A DNA stretch of 64,000 nt, taken from the NCBI GenBank assembly GCA_016125085.1, contig WGMM01000006.1, positions 1 through 64,000 of the forward strand, written 5' to 3'. Positions 17,671 to 25,739 of the stretch are shown piece after piece. Under the pieces are notes generated by a model. It worked only from the letters and a program-made list of their open reading frames with translations, ran no database searches and had not been told where the DNA came from. Source of the stretch: a bacterium (GTDB lineage Bacteria; Planctomycetota; Planctomycetia; Isosphaerales; Isosphaeraceae). The stretch's first letter is position 1. Every line of letters starts with the position of its first letter. A program made the position numbers and the translations under genes.

Positions 17671-17720
17671 AAACCACCCCGCCCTTCGGGCACCCCTCCT
17701 TGAAAAGGAGGGGAGTGTCT
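17671..17720 (+). repeat. Palindromic repeat, copy 4 (partial)
   Basis: Only the 5' hairpin part is kept: AACCACCCCGCCCTTCGGG, then CCCCTCCTTGAAAAGGAGGGG split as two arms. The sequence diverges after GGGGAGTG, so the second hairpin is missing. Confidence 0.8.
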
Positions 17721-18012
17721 TGTGCTGCCTTGCTTTAGGGGCCTGAGCGGCAATACCAGGGCCAAACGGCATTGACGGATATCGTGAAACTGGTAGTTTG
17801 TACCCGCACCAGAGGCCCGAGACGGAATTGGGCCGAAAGCATCTTTCCTGAACTTCACAGTTGGCTTGTCGGTTCGGAAACGAATGGTTCTTTCCGGCGA
17901 AATGGCCGGGGTTCCGTACAGTTGTCATTCGTAGTTCGGCCCACGATTGGGCTTCGTGGTTTCCGCTGGAGATTCCGGAAATGCCGTGTCGTACCCTCAG
18001 GAGAAACCGGTC

Positions 18013-18810
18013 ATGAAGACCAACCGATCGATGACCCGAACCCTCGGCCTGCTGGCCGTGTGCCTGCTCGCCTCGTTGGCTTCCCCCGAAGCCCTGGCCG
18101 ATTCGATCCAGCCTCAATACCGGATCGAGGATCTGGGGCCGACTTCGAATTGGGGAGGTAAGTTACCCAGGTTTTACATTGACGGAACGATTCATCGTCG
18201 CGACCAAATGCCTGGGTCGCCCTTCCAAAGTGGTGATTATCGTATGGACTTTGTGTACGAAAGCGGACGGAAAGTTCAGGTCGTTCTCTTCAAGGGCGAC
18301 AGCCCGACGAATCTCTTGACGGACGAGCAAAGTCGATATTACGCCGGCCGGGCTCAAGACATTACGGCCGACGGCAAGATCCTGATGCTCAACGAACCGA
18401 CGCTAACCGACTATTCGATCTACGACGTGAACACCGGCCAGATGACGCTCATCAAGTCATCGAGTGAAATCGGCGATCCAGGCAGCAAGGCTCAGGTCTA
18501 TTCCATCAACTCGCTTGGGCAAATGGTCGGCCAGCAGAGTTCGAACGCCATTTTTTATGACGGCTTCGACGCAACGCCGCTTCTCTTGAAGGACCTTGTG
18601 GAGAATTTGGGCGTCTGGCAGATTTACGAGGTTTCGGACATTTCCGAAACCGGCGAGATTATCGTCAGTGCCCATGGCGGTCCATCAATTGGACTACACG
18701 CCCTCAAATTCGTTCCGATTACCCCAGTACCGGAGCCTGGTACGTTCCTCATCATTGCTTCCGCATCGGCGATCTATGGTTATCGTCGATGGCGATCGAG
18801 TCAATCATAA
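18013..18810 (+). CDS. PEP-CTERM-sorted secreted protein with HAF-like repeats
   Basis: 265 aa exported protein. ATG 18013 has AGGAG nine bases upstream and opens a signal peptide (core LGLLAVCLLASLASP) ending near ALADS. The middle contains HAF-type repeat blades (DITADGKILMLNEP, SINSLGQMVGQQSSNAIFYD). The C-terminus is a PEP-CTERM sorting signal: PVPEPGTFLIIASASAIYG helix followed by a basic YRRWR end. Such signals are processed by an exosortase, not encoded in this window. The protein is expected at the cell surface. Isolated by 138 bp from a convergent gene. Exact function unknown. Confidence 0.85.
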   Translation: MKTNRSMTRTLGLLAVCLLASLASPEALADSIQPQYRIEDLGPTSNWGGKLPRFYIDGTIHRRDQMPGSPFQSGDYRMDFVYESGRKVQVVLFKGDSPTNLLTDEQSRYYAGRAQDITADGKILMLNEPTLTDYSIYDVNTGQMTLIKSSSEIGDPGSKAQVYSINSLGQMVGQQSSNAIFYDGFDATPLLLKDLVENLGVWQIYEVSDISETGEIIVSAHGGPSIGLHALKFVPITPVPEPGTFLIIASASAIYGYRRWRSSQS

Positions 18811-18948
18811 GGCCAAGTTCACTCGTTCGTAATGGAATCTATCCCAGTACCAATCCTCTGGGATGCTGGACGCCTCGCATCGAAACATACTCTGCGATCG
18901 AGCCTCTTCCGGCTTGTGTCGGAGTATTGCTTTCGTAATTTCAGGCTC

Positions 18949-19947
18949 TTACGCCTTTCTTTTCCCGATGTGGATCAGGGTACGGGCCGAGGCGCCGGGC
19001 GGCAGGGTTTTCAGGCCTCCTTCGATGCCGCGGGCGGCCAGGTTGATCGCGTCGGTCGTCTGCGTGTAGGGCTCAAGGGCGATCGCGTTCGGGTTCCACG
19101 ATGGCGTGAAGACGACCAGTTCGGTGAATTCCGGCGAGGCGGCCAGGAACGCCTCCTGGCCGATCGATTCGTCGACGAGCCGGCACTCGGTCGATCCGTC
19201 GGAGCCGTGTTCCAGGCCTGTCAGCACGTCGTCGGCCTTCAGGCCACCCAGCGGCAAGCCCTGGCGGAAATCGAGTTCGGCAGGCAACGGAACCTTGCGG
19301 CCGGTCGGCAGGAAGCCTTCCAGCTCCCATCGGCGCGTGGCGGGGATAAAAATCCGCGACTTCGCCGTGTCGGTTTCGGCCGTAAGCGGCATGCGGAAGT
19401 AGGTGTGATAGCCAAGGCCCCAGGGCAGGTCGACGGTGTCGGGGTTGCTCACGACGGCCTCGATCGTCAGCCCGCCCACGCCGAGCTTGCACGAAACGTT
19501 CAGAGCGGCGTCAGCGGGCCAGTGTTCGCGATGCTCGGGGGCATCGACGGAAAGCTGCCACCTGGCTTCGACCCGGGCGTGATCGTCGCCACCCTGTTCG
19601 GCGATGACTCGCCATGCTGAGCGCAGGGCATAGCCGTGGATCGCATGCCCGCTGGCATTGACCGGTGTGCTGTATGGCTTGCCCTTCCAGGTGAATTTCC
19701 CGTCGCGAATCCGGTTCGGAAAGGGGAAGAGAATCGGATTGCCGTAACGCGACGGATTGGCCTTCAGTTCCGCCAGAGAAGGCGGTTCAAGGAGCACGGG
19801 CGTGAGATTGCCCGCGATGTTGAGCCGCAGGGAGAAAATGTTGAAACCAAGCTCCGGAGCCACTCGAGCCGATGCACCGGATTCAGTATCGGTCAATTCG
19901 ATGACTTCGAATCCTTCGACCTTCTGACGTGCCACTGTGAATCTCAT
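18949..19947 (-). CDS. Aldose 1-epimerase family protein
   Basis: 332-aa galactose mutarotase-like protein that would interconvert alpha and beta anomers of an aldose. I start at ATG 19947, preceded by AAAGGA, rather than the longer frame at 19992. Active-site residues are visible: the His in GNPILFPFPNRIRDG and NASGHAIHGYA region, the catalytic His of GLGYHTYFRMP, and the general base Glu of WNPNAIALEPYTQTTDAIN. Length is normal. It is cytoplasmic (no signal). A 58-bp gap separates it from the large secreted protein gene upstream on the same strand, so cotranscription is possible. Precise sugar unknown. Confidence 0.88.
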   Translation of the reverse strand: MRFTVARQKVEGFEVIELTDTESGASARVAPELGFNIFSLRLNIAGNLTPVLLEPPSLAELKANPSRYGNPILFPFPNRIRDGKFTWKGKPYSTPVNASGHAIHGYALRSAWRVIAEQGGDDHARVEARWQLSVDAPEHREHWPADAALNVSCKLGVGGLTIEAVVSNPDTVDLPWGLGYHTYFRMPLTAETDTAKSRIFIPATRRWELEGFLPTGRKVPLPAELDFRQGLPLGGLKADDVLTGLEHGSDGSTECRLVDESIGQEAFLAASPEFTELVVFTPSWNPNAIALEPYTQTTDAINLAARGIEGGLKTLPPGASARTLIHIGKRKA

Positions 19948-20005
19948 CGTATTTCTGTCCTTTGCATTTCCGGCGAGTTTCGAAGTCTCCATTCGATGGC
20001 CGAAA

Positions 20006-22105
20006 TCACTGCGTGCCCTTGAGCTGGATGTTTTCGGCTTCGATCAGCAGTTCCTCGGCCCATTTTTTCAATTTCGGGTCGATGCCGGATCGCGACTTCA
20101 GGCCTTCCAGCGTACGGATCCAGATTCTGCGGCGGATGGGCGAAGTGATCATGGCCCGCATCGGGGCCGTCAGTGCGGTTCGAAGTTCGTCGGATTCGCA
20201 GACGAGGACGATCGCGCGCCAGGCGGGGGCGGCGTCCTCGATGGCCGCACGGGAAAGGGCGTTCTGCAGGCGGACATAACAGGCCGTTTCGATCATCCGT
20301 GTGAGCTTCTTGGAGCGTGCGCTGGCGGGAACGTCTTCGGCGAGCGAAATCGCCAGCTCGTGGTGATTCGTTTCGATGGCCAGGCAGCCGAGGAGTTCGT
20401 CGCGCGTGACACGCATCGCTTCGGGCAGCGAGGTCCGGTCGATGGCTTTCAGCACGGAGAGAACCGATTTCGGCGACTGGTGCGGATCGGCACCCGTGGA
20501 CCACACGAGATACTGCCGCACGCACCAGGCGAACCTGGCCAGGGGGGCGGAGTCATTCGGCGGGATCGGTTCGAAGGCGAACGCGGGCCAGGAATCGAAC
20601 ATGGGCAGCGTCGTTCGGGCCGGGCGGTCGCCGGGGCGGGCGACGGTCATCATCGGGTCGCCGAAGACGATCAGCCGCCACGGGTTGCCGAAAGGCTCAC
20701 GGCCCGGGGTTTGTCGCACCGCGGCGGCCCAGGGATAGCCTTCGGCAAGGGCATCGGCGATCAGCCCGGGTGAGCGAAAGGCCTGGAGGTAGGGCTCATG
20801 CACCGAGCCGAAATAGCCATAAGCGCCGTTCACGAGCCAGCGGCCGGCGATGGTGTAGGGGTCCTGGGCATCGGCGGCGGAGAAGCTGTGGATGATGTGA
20901 ATGCGGGCGGGATCGGTCCAGGGGATGTCCCAGGTGGTTCCGTTGCCGCCCCGAACGTTGAACGACGACGGATTGCCCGAGGTGTTGATGATCAACAATC
21001 CAGCGGAATTCTTCGGCAGAAACGCCTTCTGCCAATTGCCCAGGCTGCCCATTCCGACCTGTTCGGTCTTGAAGCCGAATTGAGTGAGCCGGGCGTTCGC
21101 GCCTGACTGCGAATAGCCCTGAAAGCGTGCATCGCCGGGGTCGTAGCCGTTGAAGAGGGTGGCGTCCGTCGGTTGCAGAAAGAGCCCGCACATGACCTGA
21201 TAGATCTGCTGTTCCATCGAGCCGACGATACGTCCGAGGTAAGCCCAGCGCGGGGCGACGCCTTTCTCCTTTTCCGGCAGGCGGCCCATGAGATCGTCCA
21301 GGCAGTTGATTCCGTCAGGGGTCGTGTATCTGTAGGGCATGTCGCCTACGATCGTGACGAAGTCAACTTCGTCTCCCATCTGATCGGTCGCGACTTTGGT
21401 TTCCTTGATGAGTTCGTTAAGCCCGAGCGTTCGCCCTGTGGCTTCTTCGAACGTGAGCGTGTCCTTCCAGCCCTTGTCCTCGGGCCAGAGCATCAGCCCC
21501 TGCCGACGGCCCGCCGCCAGGGCGGCCGCGGCGATGGAGTCATTGCCGCCGCGCGTAAGGACGATGCCCGGCGACCGGCGTTCGACGATGCCGGGGCCTT
21601 TCATGCCGTCGCGAATAAAGAAGAGATTGCCCCTGACGGGGGCCTTCGGCTTGTTCTCTTCGGAGAGAACGGCGCTGATGGTGGCCGTGAGCGCCTGGAC
21701 CCAGACGGCGTCGTCCGGCAGCGTGGCCGGCCTTTCGGGGAACCGGACGATCTTCTTCGGGCGAAACTCGCGGATGAACTTGACGGCGTACTCCGTGTCG
21801 TCCATGAGGATGGGGAAGTAGTGCTTGTCGTCCCACTTCGCCAGGACTTTCAGGAACGTCTCGCGGTTGGGGACCAGGCAGACGACGTCGACGATCTTGC
21901 GGGTCTCGGCGATCTGTTCCCGCCACTTCACCGACGCCTTGGACAATGCCACGTCGCCCAGATCGCTCAGGCTTTGCGGAACTCTGTATTCCGGTTTCTG
22001 CGGTTCCTTCGGCCTGGGCTGGGCGAGGGAGATTCCCACCGCGAGCCAGCTCACAAGCAACATCGGGAGGAACCGGAGCGGACGTACCGAACGCGACCAG
22101 AGCAT
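20006..22105 (-). CDS. Large secreted protein of unknown function, possible caspase/gingipain-like fold
   Basis: 699 aa with a signal peptide (core LPMLLVSWLAVGISLA, cleavage near AQPRP). No domain can be named with confidence. The middle region (LGRIVGSMEQQ, LLIINTSGNPSSF, AGRWLVNGAYGYFGSVHEPYL) resembles the layout of the uncharacterised TIGR03790 proteins and of C25 (gingipain-like) peptidases: a beta-strand with small residues, followed by a substrate-pocket loop. The candidate nucleophile and His cannot be fixed from sequence alone. The C-terminal 200 residues look alpha-helical, with TPR-like periodicity. The 58-bp gap to the aldose epimerase suggests an operon. I call it unknown, with the peptidase idea kept as a possibility. 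Confidence 0.7.
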   Translation of the reverse strand: MLWSRSVRPLRFLPMLLVSWLAVGISLAQPRPKEPQKPEYRVPQSLSDLGDVALSKASVKWREQIAETRKIVDVVCLVPNRETFLKVLAKWDDKHYFPILMDDTEYAVKFIREFRPKKIVRFPERPATLPDDAVWVQALTATISAVLSEENKPKAPVRGNLFFIRDGMKGPGIVERRSPGIVLTRGGNDSIAAAALAAGRRQGLMLWPEDKGWKDTLTFEEATGRTLGLNELIKETKVATDQMGDEVDFVTIVGDMPYRYTTPDGINCLDDLMGRLPEKEKGVAPRWAYLGRIVGSMEQQIYQVMCGLFLQPTDATLFNGYDPGDARFQGYSQSGANARLTQFGFKTEQVGMGSLGNWQKAFLPKNSAGLLIINTSGNPSSFNVRGGNGTTWDIPWTDPARIHIIHSFSAADAQDPYTIAGRWLVNGAYGYFGSVHEPYLQAFRSPGLIADALAEGYPWAAAVRQTPGREPFGNPWRLIVFGDPMMTVARPGDRPARTTLPMFDSWPAFAFEPIPPNDSAPLARFAWCVRQYLVWSTGADPHQSPKSVLSVLKAIDRTSLPEAMRVTRDELLGCLAIETNHHELAISLAEDVPASARSKKLTRMIETACYVRLQNALSRAAIEDAAPAWRAIVLVCESDELRTALTAPMRAMITSPIRRRIWIRTLEGLKSRSGIDPKLKKWAEELLIEAENIQLKGTQ

Positions 22106-22344
22106 GATTGGATCTCGAAAAATGCCGCGGAAGGGCGTTACCCCGGGTGCGTCGGAAAGCGCGTCGCCGCCTGGCCGGAACAGGGCCCCCCGTCAGTCGG
22201 AGACACCACAATCCCCGGCGGTCGTGGTGTCGTTCCTATCCAAAGGAGCACGGCAATCGCTATGATAAGCCTGCGTGCACAGCCATGCCACTGGCAGTGC
22301 CTGAAGTCGAGACAATCGCGAGCGGAAACGACGGAACCGGACAC

Positions 22345-22740
22345 ATGAAAAAGGGCGGAATCCTCAATCCTTCGATCTGTTCCCTGATCGCCGAACTTGG
22401 CCAGGGCGATGAGCTGCTGATCGTGGACGCCGCATTCGCCCTGCCGCCGGACGCTTACGTGATCGATCTCTCGCTGGTGCCGGGCATTCCCCGTTTCATG
22501 GACGTGCTCAAGGCAGTCGCCCATGAGCTGGTGATCGATTCGGCCATCATCGCGCGGGAAATGGCCGACGACAATCCCGAGATCTACCGGGAAGTGACAC
22601 GACTGCTCGACGAATCGTCGATCGACGAAATTACCCACCACGAATTTCAGGAACAGGCGGCCGACGCCAAGGGCGTGATCCGCACAGCCGAATTTTCGCC
22701 CTATGCCAACATCAAGCTGATCTGCGGCAGCGCGTTCTGA
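22345..22740 (+). CDS. RbsD/FucU family protein (D-ribose pyranase-like) lacking the catalytic His
   Basis: 131 aa. Homology to RbsD is clear: MKKGGILNPSICSLIAELG at the start, VDAAFALPPDAYVIDLSLV, and the C-terminal VIRTAEFSPYANIKLICG, which in E. coli RbsD is VIRSGECSPYANIILCAG. The start at 22345 matches the conserved MKKG. In E. coli RbsD the catalytic His20 lies in RLGHTD; here the aligned residue is Gln (ELGQGDE). The Asp of VDAA and the His of THHEF remain. If it is still an enzyme, it would interconvert pyranose and furanose or pyranose anomers of a sugar, with altered chemistry. No ribose operon genes are nearby. Confidence 0.85.
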   Translation: MKKGGILNPSICSLIAELGQGDELLIVDAAFALPPDAYVIDLSLVPGIPRFMDVLKAVAHELVIDSAIIAREMADDNPEIYREVTRLLDESSIDEITHHEFQEQAADAKGVIRTAEFSPYANIKLICGSAF

Positions 22741-22851
22741 CGACGAATGCGGTTGCGCCCGAACGCAATTCCGGTTGCCGGAGCGGGCTGGGCAGATCAT
22801 AATAAGATGAATGCGATCCTGTACGGAACGAGATGCAAACGGAAGCGAAAC

Positions 22852-23109
22852 ATGAAATCGAAGTCGATCCTCTTCGCCGCAGCGCTGGTGTTCACCTTCG
22901 CGGGCGTCTCGAACGCCTGCCCGAACTGCAAGGACGGCCTGGCCCATTACGACGCCGCGAATGGCCGGGCAGGTACATCGACGAACGGCCTTCAGGCCGG
23001 ATTCAACTACAGCGTCATGTTCATGCTGGCCGTGCCGGTTTCGATCCTCGGCTTCGGTGTCACCAAAGTGCGCAAGCTGGCCAAAGAAGGCCGGTTGCCG
23101 GAATTCTGA
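22852..23109 (+). CDS. Small CPNCK membrane protein
   Basis: 85 aa. N-terminal signal sequence (core ILFAAALVFTFAGVS) with the mature part starting near ACPNCKDG, a CxxC pair, then a second hydrophobic segment VMFMLAVPVSILGFGV and a basic tail ending KLAKEGRLPEF. Planctomycete genomes commonly carry short proteins of this layout, which I recall but cannot verify here. The ORF in the same frame starting at 22747 is longer, but only ATG 22852 gives a signal sequence. Possible role is metal or redox handling at the membrane. Confidence 0.75.
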   Translation: MKSKSILFAAALVFTFAGVSNACPNCKDGLAHYDAANGRAGTSTNGLQAGFNYSVMFMLAVPVSILGFGVTKVRKLAKEGRLPEF

Positions 23110-23278
23110 TACGAATCTGATTAAAAGAGGCCCGGGATTGTCTGAACCTGACCTCCCGGGTTAGCCAGCCGGCACCATTTCGGAACTGAGATTGAGGGGA
23201 TCCCTCGTAGCACTTGCCGTTCGCTCCAGGTAATCTGGCTCAGCGACAGGATTCTGCCGCCATTGTACCGGTAACGAA

Positions 23279-23314
23279 TAAGCCGTAGCAGCGAGACACC
23301 GCTGCCACGGCTTT
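23279..23314 (-). terminator. Possible terminator after the cytochrome/WD40 gene
   Basis: Inverted repeat with arms of about 14 bp (AAGCCGTAGCAGCG and CGCTGCCACGGCTT, one mismatch) 11 bases past the stop codon on the minus strand. The T tract is weak (TTATTCGTT), so this is only a candidate. Confidence 0.45.
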
Positions 23315-23324
23315 CGATGCATTA

Positions 23325-25682
23325 TTACTTGCCGGCGACGTTCCCACCTGCGACCGCGGGCGTGAACTTCACGGTGCGGAGCAGCTTGCCATCGTTTCCG
23401 TTGAAGACGTAGAGAGCCCCGTCCTGCCCGGCGGCGTAAACGACCGTCATGTCCTTGTCAGATGCGGCCGTGAACAGGAAGTCAGGTGCGCCTGCGAATG
23501 TCCGGGCGATCTGTCCGTTATCCGGGTTCCAGAACCGGGCGACCTTATCGCCGGCCGCACCCAGAACGATCGGTTTCGTGGCCGACCATCGTACGCTCGT
23601 GATCTGCTTGCCGGCATTTTGTGCCGTGCGGACCTGTTCGCCGGTCTCGACGTTCCAGAGCTTCAGGGCCTGATCGGCTCCGGCCGTTGCCAGTTGGGTC
23701 GAGTCGGGCTTCCAGTCCACGCCCAGCACGTGATTGGTATGCCCTTCCAGCGGCCTGAGCGTTTTGTAGTCGGAAAGCCGCGTGACCTTGGCGAACTTGT
23801 CGGCCGCGCAGGATGCGAGATACAGGCCGTCCGGGCTGAATTTGACGCCCAGGACCGTATCGGAATGGACACCTTCGAGGTCTTTCAGTACGGCCCCGTT
23901 CGAAGCGTCGACGATCTTCAGCTCGCCGGAGCGTGAAGGCACGCCGCTGCCGACAGCGATCTTCCGGCCATCGGTGGAATAATCGACGCACAGTACCCGG
24001 TCCGAAAAACCTTCAAGGCTCTTCAGTGCCGCCAGTGAGCCGGAGTATTTCCACGAATCGACGGCGCCGGCTTTCGAAAGGGTGTCGATGCGTCCGTCCG
24101 CAAGTCGAACGGCCGTCGTCAGTTCCACGGGAGGCGCGATCGGCGAATCGGCACCGGCGGACCAGGCCCATTCGTCGGCCAGCGTGATCGAATCGAGCAA
24201 CCGGGCCAGGCCATCGGCATGCACGACAAGAACACCGGCCGTCGATGTCGCTGGGTCAAGCGCCACGACCGGCTTGGCGTAAGCGGCATTCTCACCCCGT
24301 TTTGCGGCCAGGTCGGCCGTGAAGGCCGAAACGCGGCCATCGGCCTGGGCAATGAGGATCGATCCGTCGCGCCGGTCGCGAGTGAGAATCGACACCGGCG
24401 GGGCCGCGATCGCCTGCGTGCGGACCGATTTACCGGCCTCGGCGTCCCAAAGCTCCAGCGTGCCTTCTTTTACCAGCGCCACGAGCGATTTGCCGTCGCG
24501 GTTGGCCGAGAGGGCTCGCACCGGCCCATCGGCGCCTTTCCATTCGGCACCCGGTTTGACGGCTTCGGCGATTTCGAAGATCTGGATCTTGCCGTCCGAC
24601 CGGCCCACGGCGAGCTTGCCCTTGGCCAGCCATTCGGCCGAGGTCGCCGTTACGCCCATCGGCGGGTCGATCTTGTGCAGGGCCTTGCCGTCGCCGGAGT
24701 TCAGAATGTGCACGACGCCCTTGTCCGTCACGACGGCCGCGACGGTGTCGAACGGCGAACGGGCGAAGCCGGCGGCCAGGCCTTCAGGCCATTTCAGGGC
24801 GACGGTTTCGGCACGGGTTTCGAGATTCACGCCCCGCACGACCGGTTCAGTCGGCGATATCGCCCAGGCCAGGTTCGAAGCCGGGTCCTTCACGAAGCGG
24901 GCGACCGGGAAGGGCACTTTGTCCCACCGGCCGGCTTTCACGACCTGCGGCATCGTCCAGCGCGTGACGGTCTTGAACCCGCCGATGCCGAGTTCGCCGC
25001 CATCCGGGCGAAATCGCAGGGCCCCGATCGCATCGACATGCTCGACGATCGTCCGGAACACGAAGCCGGAGACAGGCTCAACCAGCCGAAGCGCCGCCCC
25101 ACGGCCCACGGCCAGAACGCGGCCATCAGGGGAAACGTCGAGGGCATAGATCGGCGCGAAGCGGTCCGGCAAAGGCTTCAGGGCCACGGCGGGCGCTTTG
25201 GCCGGCTCGGGAGCACTTTCAGCCGAATCGTCTTTCGCACCCTGGTCGATCCAGAGCTTGATCAGGGCGGCTTCTTCGGAGGTCCAGGGCTTCAGGTCCT
25301 TCTTGTCCCTGGGCGGCATCACGGGCTCACGCCTGTGAGAACCCATCAGGAAAACAAGGCTGTCGTCGGCTTTGCCGGCCACGATTGCCGGGCCCGACTT
25401 GCCGCCCTTGAGCATCTGCTCGACGGTTTCCATCTTCAACTTGTTTTCGGCCAGGGCGTCGTTATGGCAGCCGGTGCATTTGGCGTCGAGGATTTCGATC
25501 ACCTCGCGCGAAAAGCTCACGGGCTTGTCGGCAGCCCGTTTGAGGTCGGCCAGCTCGATCGGCTTCACGGCCGATTTGGCGGCGTCCTGCGCCGTCGCGG
25601 GCATGCCGAACCATGCCGAAGCCATGCCCACGGCGAGAACGAACGATAGGTCGAAAATTCGGGCGATTCGGTGTCGATGCAT
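23325..25682 (-). CDS. Planctomycete cytochrome C domain plus WD40 repeat protein
   Basis: 785 aa, exported (signal core LSFVLAVGMASAWFGMPATAQD). Residues about 55-145 hold a PSCyt1-like c-type haem domain: EVIEILDAKCTGCHNDALAEN (CxxCH haem site) and a distal Met/Pro motif EPVMPPRDKK. The rest is a beta-propeller of at least ten WD40-like blades, such as GVKFSPDGLYLASCAAD, GVDWKPDSTQLATAGAD and SVRWSATKPIVLGAAGD. The gene is preceded by the PPC protein on the same strand (57-bp gap), a pairing common in planctomycetes. Role is unknown; electron transfer or surface binding has been proposed for such proteins. The terminator candidate at 23279-23314 would end the unit. Confidence 0.88.
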   Translation of the reverse strand: MHRHRIARIFDLSFVLAVGMASAWFGMPATAQDAAKSAVKPIELADLKRAADKPVSFSREVIEILDAKCTGCHNDALAENKLKMETVEQMLKGGKSGPAIVAGKADDSLVFLMGSHRREPVMPPRDKKDLKPWTSEEAALIKLWIDQGAKDDSAESAPEPAKAPAVALKPLPDRFAPIYALDVSPDGRVLAVGRGAALRLVEPVSGFVFRTIVEHVDAIGALRFRPDGGELGIGGFKTVTRWTMPQVVKAGRWDKVPFPVARFVKDPASNLAWAISPTEPVVRGVNLETRAETVALKWPEGLAAGFARSPFDTVAAVVTDKGVVHILNSGDGKALHKIDPPMGVTATSAEWLAKGKLAVGRSDGKIQIFEIAEAVKPGAEWKGADGPVRALSANRDGKSLVALVKEGTLELWDAEAGKSVRTQAIAAPPVSILTRDRRDGSILIAQADGRVSAFTADLAAKRGENAAYAKPVVALDPATSTAGVLVVHADGLARLLDSITLADEWAWSAGADSPIAPPVELTTAVRLADGRIDTLSKAGAVDSWKYSGSLAALKSLEGFSDRVLCVDYSTDGRKIAVGSGVPSRSGELKIVDASNGAVLKDLEGVHSDTVLGVKFSPDGLYLASCAADKFAKVTRLSDYKTLRPLEGHTNHVLGVDWKPDSTQLATAGADQALKLWNVETGEQVRTAQNAGKQITSVRWSATKPIVLGAAGDKVARFWNPDNGQIARTFAGAPDFLFTAASDKDMTVVYAAGQDGALYVFNGNDGKLLRTVKFTPAVAGGNVAGK

Positions 25683-25739
25683 GATCGGAAATTCTCGAGA
25701 GTTCAGACGATATCGAGGAGTGTTCGGGCCAGGGCGGCG

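Larger units (their letters stand above)
17371..18012. other. Gene-free stretch with repeats and upstream region of a PEP-CTERM gene
   Basis: Holds repeat copies 3 and 4 (17502-17720), then about 290 bp with no convincing gene up to the PEP-CTERM start. The longest frames here run through the repeats and are spurious. Confidence 0.6.

Noticed and set aside
16481..17720. Repeat array read as a possible CRISPR
   Set aside because: Only four copies, long units (about 136-147 bp) with two internal hairpins, and no short unique spacers or cas genes.
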